A DNA stretch of 64,000 nt from positions 87,688 through 151,687 of the forward strand of contig NZ_JAJJOE010000012.1 in assembly GCF_020907405.1 (NCBI RefSeq), in the 5' to 3' direction. The stretch comes from Arthrobacter sp. zg-Y769. Lineage in GTDB: Bacteria > Actinomycetota > Actinomycetes > Actinomycetales > Micrococcaceae. A program made the translations under genes and the position numbers. The notes under the pieces are model-generated. The model made no database searches and was not told the DNA's origin. It was given only the letters and a program-made list of their open reading frames with translations. Of this stretch, positions 40,054 to 48,900 are shown one piece after another (positions within the stretch are counted from its first letter, which is position 1; each line of letters starts with the position of its first letter).

Positions 40054-41146
40054 GGCGTCCGCCGCGTCTGCCGCCTCGGCCGGCGCCCCGCCGTCGTCGA
40101 CCCGGCAGTCCACCCGCCGCCGGCTGATCCTGCCGCTCTGTGTCCTGATCCTGCTTGCGGTGGCCCTGGTCTCCATGGCCGCCGGCCGGTACTGGGTGCC
40201 GCCGAACGAAATCCTGCGCATCCTGTTCAACGAAGTCACCGCCGTCTTTGGCGGCGAAGGGATGCTGCGCCGGACCTGGACCGAGCAGGAGGCCACCGTG
40301 GTCCTGGACGTCCGGCTGCCGCGCGTGCTGCTGGCCTTCCTGGTGGGCGGCGCCCTCTCGCTCGGCGGCGCGTGCCTGCAGGCCCTGTTCCGCAACCCGT
40401 TGGTCAGCCCGGACATCATCGGCGTCACGGCCGGTGCGTCCTTCGGCGGCGTGCTGGTGCTGACCCTCGGGCTATCCGGCGGCTGGATGGTCGGCGGTGC
40501 CTTCGGCTTCGGGCTGGCCGCACTCGCCGGCGTCCTGCTGCTTGGCCGGCTGGGCGGACGGGACAACGCGATGCTGATGATTGTCCTGGGCGGCATTGTG
40601 GTGGCGGCGTTCTTCAATGCCCTGGTCTCCTTTATGACCTACCTTGCCGATCCCTATTCCGAACTGCCCTCGATTGTGCACTGGCTTCTGGGCTCCATTG
40701 CCGCCGCCAGCTATGACAAGGTGCTCACCGCCCTGGTCCCGGTGGCAGCGGGCACGGCGGTAGTCCTGGCCCTGCGCTGGCGGCTGAACGTGCTCTCGCT
40801 GGGGGACGACGACGCCGCCGCGCTGGGTGTGAATCCGCAGCGTTCCCGGGTGGTGTTGCTGTGCGCGGTTGCCCTGATGACGGCCGGCACGGTGGCTGTG
40901 GCCGGGGCCGTCGGCTGGGTTGGCCTGGTGGTTCCGCACCTGGCCCGGCTCTGGGTGGGACCGGACCACCGGATCCTCCTGCCGGCGTCGTTGCTGCTCG
41001 GAGGCACCTACCTGATGCTCATCGACACGCTCAGCCGCTCCATCAGCACCAGTGAACTGCCGTTGGGCATCCTCACCGCCATCATCGGCGCACCCGTGTT
41101 CGTGGTGCTGCTGGCCCGTTCGCAGAAGAAAGCCGAGCTCTCATGA
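40028..41146 (+). CDS. FecCD-type ABC transporter permease
   Basis: The 372-residue membrane protein has the FecCD blocks RLPRVLLAFLVGGALSLGG, ALFRNPLVSPDIIGVTAGAS, LLGSIAAASYDKV and GWVGLVVPHLARLWVGPDHR. About nine to ten membrane helices follow an N-terminal Ala/Ser-rich cytosolic extension. The start is TTG 40028 inside the binding-protein gene. It works with the adjacent binding protein and ATPase to import a metal chelate or cobamide. Confidence 0.9.
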   Translation: MATTSSAAEASAASAASAGAPPSSTRQSTRRRLILPLCVLILLAVALVSMAAGRYWVPPNEILRILFNEVTAVFGGEGMLRRTWTEQEATVVLDVRLPRVLLAFLVGGALSLGGACLQALFRNPLVSPDIIGVTAGASFGGVLVLTLGLSGGWMVGGAFGFGLAALAGVLLLGRLGGRDNAMLMIVLGGIVVAAFFNALVSFMTYLADPYSELPSIVHWLLGSIAAASYDKVLTALVPVAAGTAVVLALRWRLNVLSLGDDDAAALGVNPQRSRVVLLCAVALMTAGTVAVAGAVGWVGLVVPHLARLWVGPDHRILLPASLLLGGTYLMLIDTLSRSISTSELPLGILTAIIGAPVFVVLLARSQKKAELS

Positions 41147-41967
41147 CCGTTGCTTCCCTGATGCAGGCCACCGACCTCGGGTTCCGCTATTCCCGGCTGC
41201 GCCCGTGGCTCTTCCGGAACCTCGCCTTTACCCTGGAACGCGGGGAAATCCTGTCCATCCTGGGTCCCAACGCCCGCGGTAAAACCACGCTGCTCAAGTG
41301 CCTCTCGGGACTGCTTGCCCCGCGTGAGGGTACGGTTCACGGTGCGCCGGGCATCGGATATGTTCCCCAGGACCACGGCGCCGGCCCGTCCTTCACTGTC
41401 GCCGACATGGTGCTGATGGGCTGCACCCGGCACCTGCGCGCCTATCAGACTCCGCGCCCTGAGGACCACGCCGCCACCGATGCTGCGATGGAACGGGTGG
41501 GTGTGGCCGAGTGGGCCGGACGCGACTATTCCACCCTCTCCGGCGGGCAGCGGCAGCTGGTGCTGATTGCCCGGGCCGTTGCCTCCGGCTGCGAACTGCT
41601 CGTCCTGGACGAACCGGCCTCGGCACTGGACCTGAACAACCAGTCCCGCGTGCTGAGCGTGCTCACCGGACTGGCCGAGGAGGGCATGGGCGTCATCATG
41701 ACCACTCATCATCCGGACCACGCGCTCCACGTGTCCCGCAACGCCCTGCTGTTCGTCGGCAGCCACGACGTCCGCTGGGGCCCCACCGAGGACCTGCTCA
41801 CCGGTCCCGCCCTCTCCGAGGTCTATGGCCTGCCGATCTGTACCCCCACCGTCGGCACGGTATCCGGCGAGCGCGTGATCGCTGTGCCGGATTTCGGCCC
41901 GTCCTGCCGTGCCGACTGCGCGGTGCGGACTCCCCTGCAAACTCCCCGAACCAAGGACCAGCCATGA
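41143..41967 (+). CDS. ABC transporter ATP-binding protein, iron-chelate type
   Basis: The 274-residue ATPase has Walker A GPNARGKTTLL, signature LSGGQRQLVLIARA, Walker B LLVLDEPASALD and the switch histidine in TTHHPDHAL. The alanine in GPNARGKT sits where GPNGRGKT is usual in FecE-type proteins. A proline/cysteine-containing C-terminal extension (CRADCAVRT) is unusual. Its start overlaps the permease (ATGA), and its stop overlaps the next gene (ATGA), indicating a translationally coupled operon. Confidence 0.92.
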   Translation: MTVASLMQATDLGFRYSRLRPWLFRNLAFTLERGEILSILGPNARGKTTLLKCLSGLLAPREGTVHGAPGIGYVPQDHGAGPSFTVADMVLMGCTRHLRAYQTPRPEDHAATDAAMERVGVAEWAGRDYSTLSGGQRQLVLIARAVASGCELLVLDEPASALDLNNQSRVLSVLTGLAEEGMGVIMTTHHPDHALHVSRNALLFVGSHDVRWGPTEDLLTGPALSEVYGLPICTPTVGTVSGERVIAVPDFGPSCRADCAVRTPLQTPRTKDQP

Positions 41968-43361
41968 TCATTCGTCTGATCGGCGGCACCCCCATGCGCG
42001 GGGCCGCCGACACCACCTGGCGCGGCGCCTTCGAGGATGTAGACGCCTACGACCTCGACGACGACGCAGCACGCGCCCGGATCCTTTCCGCCGACGGACT
42101 GGTGATCGGCGGCGGCGTCGACCATCTCCTGCTGGCCAGGCACCGCGACGCACTGACCGGCTTTGTCCGCGCCGGCGGCCGGGTGTTGGTTAACGGGCAG
42201 GTGGTTCGGCCGTTCATCGACGGGCTGGCGGTGTGGCGCAAGCTGGAATTCCGGGGCGCGCAGGATGTCCGTCCGCATCCGGTCCAGCCGCACCCGGTCT
42301 GGGGTGGCATCGACTACCGGGACCTGCACTACCGCACGGGTGTGCCCGGAACCCATTCGTATGAGCGGCTGGAGGAGATCGGCGTCGCCGGTTTCTACGG
42401 CCGCGGCTATCACCTGGACCTGCCCGGGGGCGCAGCAGTGGTGACCGGCATTGGCCAGTACCGGCTGCCGCTGGACTACAGCTATCCGCTGGGGGACGGG
42501 GAAGTGCTGGTCCACGGCGGCAACGACCTGGAGAGCTTCAGCGACGACGGGTATTCCACCCGGGTGCTGGGCCCGAACCTGGTGGAGTGGCTGGCGGGGG
42601 GAACGAAGGCCGGGGCTGCGTCGGCGACGGCATCAACTCCCGAGGCGGCCGCCCTCGGCCCGGCCGCCGTTGGCACCCGCCCGGCCGCCCTCGGCACCCG
42701 CCCGGCCGCCGTCGCTCGCAGGGAGGGACCGGCGGCCCCGCGGATCGGGCTGCTGCACTGCGGTGCCTTCCAGCCCCTGCGGACCCTGGCCGATCCGGCC
42801 CTGGCGCCGTACCGGCTCGAATCCGTCTACCTGCCCGATGCCGATCCTGCCGCGCTCGCAGATCTGGACGTGGTGATTGTCAGCGACCGGCTGCATCAGG
42901 GCCAGCTTGCCCGCTTTGTGCCGGCGATCCTGGTCGCGCTGCAGGACCCGGGAAAAACCGTGATCGTGCTCGGGGAGAACCAGGTGGAGCAGTGGCTGCC
43001 CGGCGTCGGCTACAGCTTCCGCCCCACGGTGTTCTGGATGTGGCGTACCGGGGAGGACAACGGGACACGGCTGCGGCTGCCCGAAGACCCGATGTGGGAG
43101 TTCTTTACCCCGTGGTCCGTGTCCTGGCATCACCACGGTCTGCTGCATCCGCGCACCGGCGCCCGTTCGCTGGTCGTGATGGAAGAGGGCGGTGCCGAGT
43201 CCGGCTCGCTGCTGTACGTGGATGAGGTGAACCAGCCCGCCCGCCTGCTGGTGACCACTATGGATCCGGTCTACCACCACGGCTCCGGCTTTATGCCCGG
43301 CGCTTCCCAGCTGCTGTACTCGCTGCTGCGCTGGGTCACCGCCACGCACACGGGGGAATAG
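41964..43361 (+). CDS. Unknown protein with two related amidotransferase-fold-like halves, transporter-linked
   Basis: This 465-residue fourth gene is coupled to the ATPase by an ATGA overlap. I do not recognise a named family. Two halves (about 1-212 and 254-460) share a pattern: a strand-turn start (IIRLIGGTP; RIGLLHCGA), LSADGLVIGGGVDHL matched by LADLDVVIVSDRLHQ, then GGRVLVNGQVV matched by GKTVIVLGENQV. This suggests duplication of a flavodoxin/class I glutamine-amidotransferase-like or ThuA-like domain. The catalytic Cys-His-Glu set of true amidotransferases is not apparent. The linker (about 213-253) is Ala/Pro-rich with repeated GTRPAA. There is no signal peptide, so it is cytosolic. 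A role in releasing, processing or sensing the imported ligand is plausible only from context. Confidence 0.7.
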   Translation: MIIRLIGGTPMRGAADTTWRGAFEDVDAYDLDDDAARARILSADGLVIGGGVDHLLLARHRDALTGFVRAGGRVLVNGQVVRPFIDGLAVWRKLEFRGAQDVRPHPVQPHPVWGGIDYRDLHYRTGVPGTHSYERLEEIGVAGFYGRGYHLDLPGGAAVVTGIGQYRLPLDYSYPLGDGEVLVHGGNDLESFSDDGYSTRVLGPNLVEWLAGGTKAGAASATASTPEAAALGPAAVGTRPAALGTRPAAVARREGPAAPRIGLLHCGAFQPLRTLADPALAPYRLESVYLPDADPAALADLDVVIVSDRLHQGQLARFVPAILVALQDPGKTVIVLGENQVEQWLPGVGYSFRPTVFWMWRTGEDNGTRLRLPEDPMWEFFTPWSVSWHHHGLLHPRTGARSLVVMEEGGAESGSLLYVDEVNQPARLLVTTMDPVYHHGSGFMPGASQLLYSLLRWVTATHTGE

Positions 43362-43525
43362 CCCGGGCATAGGGGGGAGCATTCCCGGGTGCTGCGCCCC
43401 CTTGCTTCCGTTTGCCGCACGCCGTCCCAGACATTGTTGCTGGTGGTGCCGCTGTGACAACAGGAGGCAACAGCAGCACCACCCGGTGGGATGCTGTGTC
43501 CGGAACCCGGGCCGCCGTCGTTCGG

Positions 43526-44122
43526 TCAGCCCAGGATCAGCCGGACGGCGAGGAACAGCATCACGACGCCGATCAGCAGGTCGACAATCTGCCAGGTACG
43601 AGGCCGGTTCAGCACACCGGACAGTGCGCGCGCCCCGTAGCCCAGCGCGGTAAACCAGGCCAGGCTCCCGACGACGGCGCCGGCCGCGAAAATCCACCGC
43701 GTGTCAGGACCGTACTGGTTCGCCAGGCTGCCCAGCAGCACCACCGTATCCAGGTAGACATGCGGGTTCAGGAAGGTCAGGGCGAGCGTGGTCAGAACGA
43801 CTGTGCCCTTGGCGCGGGGTGCCTGCGCCTCCAGTACCGAGGGCTTCGCGGCGGAGATCAACGAACGGATACCCCACCAGGTGAGATAGGCGGCGCCGCC
43901 CCAGCGGAGGATTTCCAGCACCACCGGAAAGCTGGACACCAACACACCGATCCCGGCGGTGCCGCCGAAGATCAGCAGCGCGTCGCTGATGATGCAGATG
44001 GCCACCACCACGCCGATGTGTTCCCGCCGCAGCCCCTGCCGCAGGACAAACGCATTCTGCGCCCCGATGGCCACAATCAATCCCAGCCCAGTGACCATCC
44101 CGGTCGCCCAAATACTCCACAT
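43526..44122 (-). CDS. lysE: LysE family basic amino acid exporter
   Basis: The 198-residue protein with six predicted membrane segments has the LysE core GLGLIVAIGAQNAFVLRQGL, then LLIFGGTAGIG, TFLNPHVYLDT and a hydrophobic C-terminus. LysE exports L-lysine and L-arginine. The start ATG 44122 matches the family N-terminus; an upstream extension is possible. It is divergent from the LysG-type regulator 69 bp away, the classic lysE-lysG arrangement. Confidence 0.93.
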   Translation of the reverse strand: MWSIWATGMVTGLGLIVAIGAQNAFVLRQGLRREHIGVVVAICIISDALLIFGGTAGIGVLVSSFPVVLEILRWGGAAYLTWWGIRSLISAAKPSVLEAQAPRAKGTVVLTTLALTFLNPHVYLDTVVLLGSLANQYGPDTRWIFAAGAVVGSLAWFTALGYGARALSGVLNRPRTWQIVDLLIGVVMLFLAVRLILG

Positions 44123-44191
44123 GCTTTGACCGTAACCACGGATACCCATTCAGGCCAACGAATGATTCGAAGGATGCATTAGGTTTACTTC

Positions 44192-45058
44192 ATGAACTTC
44201 GAGCATCTCCGTGCGCTGTCCGCCGTTGTGGATGAAGGAACGTTCGAGGCCGCGGCAGACAGGCTGCACATCAGCCCGTCCGCCGTGAGCCAGCGCATCA
44301 AGGCGCTGGAGACTTCCGTGGGCCAGATTGTGGTGCGCCGCGCGGTGCCCTGCACCCCGACGGACGCGGGGGCGGTCCTGCTGCGGATGGCACGACAGGT
44401 GCAGCTGCTCGAGTCCGAGGCCCGGCACGCATTGTCCTTGGATACCTCAACGAGGACATCGACGCCGGTGGCCGTCAACGCCGACTCGCTCGCCACCTGG
44501 TTCCGGCCCATGCTCTCCGAGGCTGCCGGCTGGACGGACAGCACCCTGGACCTGCACGTGGATGACCAGGACCACAGTGCAAGGCTGTTGCGCCAGGGGG
44601 ACGTCGTCGGTGCCGTCACCGCCGATCCGGCGCCGGTCAACGGCTGCAGGGTGGAGGCCTTAGGCGCCATGCGCTACCTTCCGGTGGCGACGCCGGCCCT
44701 GCAGCGGCGCTTCGCCGGGAAGGCGGGGGCCGATTGGGAAGCCATGCCGGTGGTGCAGTTCAATGCCAAGGACGATCTGCAGCGCAGGTTCCTGCAGGAG
44801 CGCGGCGTTGACGGCCTTCCGCCCCGGCACACCATCCCGTCCTCCGAAGCGTTTCTGGCGGCAGTCCGCGCGGGTCTCGGCTGGGGCATGCTGCCGGAAC
44901 TGCAGCTTGGCACGGAGCTCGACGACGGGACGCTGGCAGTGCTCGACGCCGGGGCCTACCGCGACGTCGTGCTTTACTGGCAGGTCTGGAAGCTGGAGTC
45001 GGAGCGTTTGCACCGCATCAGCGACGCCGTCCGGAGGGCCGGCCGGCTGCTGCGGTAA
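44192..45058 (+). CDS. lysG: LysG/ArgP-type LysR family regulator
   Basis: The 288-residue LysR-type protein has HTH LSAVVDEGTFEAAADRLHIS with PSAVSQRIKALE following, the ArgP/LysG subtype sequence, and an effector domain with WFRPMLSE and VVQFNAKDDLQRRFL. LysG with lysine or arginine as co-inducer activates divergent lysE. The stop is close to the convergent nei2 gene. Confidence 0.93.
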   Translation: MNFEHLRALSAVVDEGTFEAAADRLHISPSAVSQRIKALETSVGQIVVRRAVPCTPTDAGAVLLRMARQVQLLESEARHALSLDTSTRTSTPVAVNADSLATWFRPMLSEAAGWTDSTLDLHVDDQDHSARLLRQGDVVGAVTADPAPVNGCRVEALGAMRYLPVATPALQRRFAGKAGADWEAMPVVQFNAKDDLQRRFLQERGVDGLPPRHTIPSSEAFLAAVRAGLGWGMLPELQLGTELDDGTLAVLDAGAYRDVVLYWQVWKLESERLHRISDAVRRAGRLLR

Positions 45059-45077
45059 GACCTCGGTGAACTGCCGG

Positions 45078-45893
45078 CTAACCCGAACGGGTGGCCGAAT
45101 CCGGAAACGGCTGGCAGTGCGGGCAGTAGTACAGGTCCCGCAGTTCCATCTCATTGTCGCCGAGCAGTTCATGCGCCACTTTGGTGCCGCAGCGCAGGCA
45201 GCCCCGCCGTTCCCGGCGATAGACCCAGAGCTGGTCCCGTCCCATGGCACCCGTGGTGATTCGGCGGGCGCGGGCCTTGTTAACTTCCAGGAGCCGTTTG
45301 GACAGGTCCACCAGCCGTGGCAGGTCCGGCACATCGGCGACCGGGGTCAGTGGGTGGATGCCGGCCAGGAAGCACAGCTCGCACCGGTAGATGTTGCCGA
45401 TCCCGGCGAGGTTCCGCTGGTCCAGCAGCGCCAGACCGATCGGGCGGTCCGGCTGGGCCGAGATCCGGCGCAGTGCCTCGTCCGCATCCCAGTCGGGTCC
45501 CAGCAGGTCCGGACCGAGGTAGCCGACGGCGTCGTCCTCGTCTTTGCGGCCCAGCACGCGCAGGAAACCCAGATCGAATCCGACCACCTGGTGGGTTGCC
45601 GTCTCGAGGATGCAGCGGGCCTTGAACGCCGGACGCCGCCACTTCTCTCCCCGCGCGTAAACGTGCCAGAGTCCTTCCATTTTGAGGTGGGAGTGGAGGA
45701 TCCAGCCGTCCACGGGGTCACCGCCGCGGATCAGCAGGTGCTTGCCGCGGGACACCACGTCCTGCACGGTGGAGCCGGTGAAATCCGTGGTGGCGAACTT
45801 CGGCACGCGGATATCGCACCGGGTCAGCTCCTGGCCGGCCAGCACGGCATTGAGGTCCCGGGCCGCCCGCCAGATGGTATCGCCCTCAGGCAC
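45078..45893 (-). CDS. nei2: Endonuclease VIII-like DNA glycosylase (Nei2)
   Basis: The 271-residue enzyme begins MPEGDTIWRAARDLNAVLAG, the Nei signature with catalytic Pro2 and Glu3. The H2TH block is RNLAGIGNIYRCELCFL, and the C-terminal zinc finger has CLRCGT and CPHCQ. It removes oxidised pyrimidines. It is downstream of lhr on the same strand with a 38-bp gap; the lhr-nei2 pair is conserved in actinobacteria and suggests a shared repair function. Confidence 0.92.
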   Translation of the reverse strand: MPEGDTIWRAARDLNAVLAGQELTRCDIRVPKFATTDFTGSTVQDVVSRGKHLLIRGGDPVDGWILHSHLKMEGLWHVYARGEKWRRPAFKARCILETATHQVVGFDLGFLRVLGRKDEDDAVGYLGPDLLGPDWDADEALRRISAQPDRPIGLALLDQRNLAGIGNIYRCELCFLAGIHPLTPVADVPDLPRLVDLSKRLLEVNKARARRITTGAMGRDQLWVYRRERRGCLRCGTKVAHELLGDNEMELRDLYYCPHCQPFPDSATRSG

Positions 45894-45931
45894 GGTTCCT
45901 CCCCGGCTGGACTACGCACGGGGACAACAGG

Positions 45932-48900
45932 TCAGACACGGTAACGCAGTCCCTTCGGCGTGGTGTAGAAACCGGCAGCGGTCAGTGCCCGTGCGGCCTC
46001 GGTATCGAGGATATCCGTCCCGTTGACCTTCTCGATGGCCATCTTCTCGGCGGCACCGCGTTGGATGATCCGCACCAATGCGGCGGCGGAAAGCTCCAAA
46101 GCGGCCGGTTCCTCGGTGAAGGTCAGCAGGGTCTTGCCGCCGCGTTCGGCATACAGCGCCAACTCGCCGTCGACCAGCACCACCAGTGCACCTGCCTTGC
46201 GCCCGGGCCGGTGTCCGCCCTCCAGCGTGGGCCAGGGCAGCGCGGCGCCGTAGGGGTTGGCCGGATCGGTGGCGGCCAGGGCGACGGCGGACGATTCGGG
46301 CTGCTTCAGCTGTGCGTCTTCGGAGAAGGAGCGGAGCCGGTCCACCGTGGCAGGCACGGCAAACTGGGCCGCACCGAGCTGCTCAATGAAGTAGCCGCGC
46401 CGGCATCTGCCCATCTCCTCCAGCCGGGCCAGCACCCGGTACAGCAGGGCGAACCCGCCCGGGGTGCCTTCGCTGGCGACGGAACCGCGGGTGACCACGC
46501 CGTAGCGGTCCAACATCAGCTCGGCGGTGGCGTGGGCGTGCAGCGTGGTATCGGTTTCCACCTCCGGGAGCAGGCTCCACCGCCCGGCGACCAGGGGCGG
46601 AGCATTGCGGAGCGCGGGAGCGGACGTGCCGCCGGCCGCGAGTCGCATGGAATTGCCCGTGAGCGACGCCCCGGGCGCCCGGCCAAGACGTCCCATCCGG
46701 GCGGTGCGGGCACGAGGGGTGGCGGCCCGCTGCTTATGGGCCGTTTTCCCGCCGGACAGCAGGGACCGCACCGGTGTGAAGGTGTCATTGCTGATCCGCC
46801 CGGCCCAGACGAGTTCCCAGAGGGCGGAGATGATGTTCGCATCCGTTTCGGCAATGCCGTCCGCGGCCAGGCCGTCGCCGAGCTGGCGGAAGAAGTACGC
46901 ACCGCCGTTGCCCAGCAGATCCAGTAGCCGCTGGTGCAGGCCGCCTGGCTCGAAGTCCGGGGAGGGGTTGAGCGTGAGCGGCGCGTTTTCCGCCAGGTGC
47001 AGGGCAATCCAGCCGTCATTGCCCGGCAGGGAGCCGCTGCCGGACCACACCACTTCGCCCGTAGCGGTCAGCTCATCCAGCATGGCCGGGGCATAGTCGC
47101 GCACCCGGGAACCCAGGATCAGCGGTTCCCAGGCCGAAGCAGGAATCGGCACGCCGGAAAGCTGATCGATCACGGTGGCCACGCCGTCGAGCCCGCGCAG
47201 GGACGATCCCACGTTCTGCCAGGCCGGCAGGAACCGGCCGTAGGTGGCCGGGTCCACCGGCTCCACCTCGGAACGCAGGGCCGCCAGCGAACTGCGCCGC
47301 AGCCGCCGCAGCACCTCGACGTCGCACCATTCGGTTCCGCCGGGAGCGGTGGGGATGGTGGCGGTGGCGGTGGCCGGGGACGTGGAGTCGTCGCCGTCGG
47401 CCGCGTCCGGCAGCAGCGTTTCGACGGGCCGGAATTCGCCCTCGACAACGCGCCCCTCGCCGGCCAGCCGCTGCAGCGTACCGGTAACGACGGCGACGCC
47501 GAGGCCCAGCCGGGCGGCAGCCTCCGCCGCGGTGAAGGGACCGTGGGTGCGGGCATACCGGCCGACCAGGTCGCCGAGCGGATCCGTAACGGGTTCGATG
47601 AAGGCCAGCGGAACGCCCATCGGCAACGGAACGCCGAGGGCGTCCCGCAGCCGGGCGGCGTCTTCGATGGCGGCATATCGGGTGCTGCCGGCCATGCCGA
47701 TCTTCAGGGCGCGGTTGGCCCGGACCAGCTGTTCCAGCAGCTCTTCGGCATCCTCCGGGGTGGCGGTGGCCCAAGTCTGTTCCACCGCCGTTCCGGTCCC
47801 GTCAACGTCAGGCTCCACCGGCTGCAGCCGGGCGGCGACCTCCGGTACTGACAACGGGCCGAGCAGCCGCAGCAGATCCGCCACGCCTTCCAGTCCGCGG
47901 GCATGGCGGTCCGGCGCCAGGCGCTGGAGCTCACTCTCGATTCGGGCAATGATCCGCGCGTCCAGCAGTTCGCGCAGTTCCGCCCGGCCCAGCAGTTCAT
48001 TGAGCAGCGTGGGATCCAGGGACAGGGCAGCGGCCTTGCGTTCGGCCAGCGGTGAATCGCCCTCGTACAGGAACGCGCCCACGTAGCCGAACAGCATGGA
48101 GCGGGCGAACGGCGACGGCGAAGGCGTGGTGGTCTCCACCAGCCGGATCTCACGCCGCTCGATACCGGACGCAATGTCTTTCAGGGCCGGCAAATCGTAG
48201 ACATCCTGCAGGCATTCCCGCACCGTTTCCAGCAGAATCGGGAACGTCGGGTACTTCTTGGCGACATCCAGCAACTGCGCGGACCGCTGCCGCTGCTGCC
48301 AGAGCGGCGTGCGTTTGGACGGATTCTGCCGCGGCAGCAGCAGCGCCCGTGCCGCACACTCGCGGAATCGCGAGGCGAACAGCGCCGAGCCGCCCACCTC
48401 GGCGGTAACGATGGAGTCGAGTTCCTCCGGGTCGAACAGGAACAGCTCGGCGCCGGGCGGTTCGTCCTCCATCAGCGGTACGCGCAGCACAATGCCGTCA
48501 TCCGAGGCCATGGCCGAACCGTCCAGGCCGTACCGGGCATGCAGCCGCGCGCCGACGGCAAGGGCCCAGGGCGCATGCACCGGCATACCGTACGGGCTGT
48601 GCAGGACCACGCGCCAGTCACCGAGTTCGTCGTGGAAGCGTTCCACCACCAGCGACCGGTCGTTGGGCACCACATCGGTGGCCTGCTGCTGCTCGCGCAG
48701 GTAGGTGATCAGGTTGCCCGCGGCCCATTCGTCGAGTCCGACGGCGGTTAGTCGTTCCCGTGCCGCAGTGTCATCGGCGGCGGCCATCTCGCGGACGAAG
48801 GCACCCAGCGCACGGCCCAGCTCCACCGGCCGGCCGAGGGTGTCCCCGCGCCAAAACGGCAGTTTGCCCGGCTGCCCGTAGGCGGGGGAGACCAGCACCC

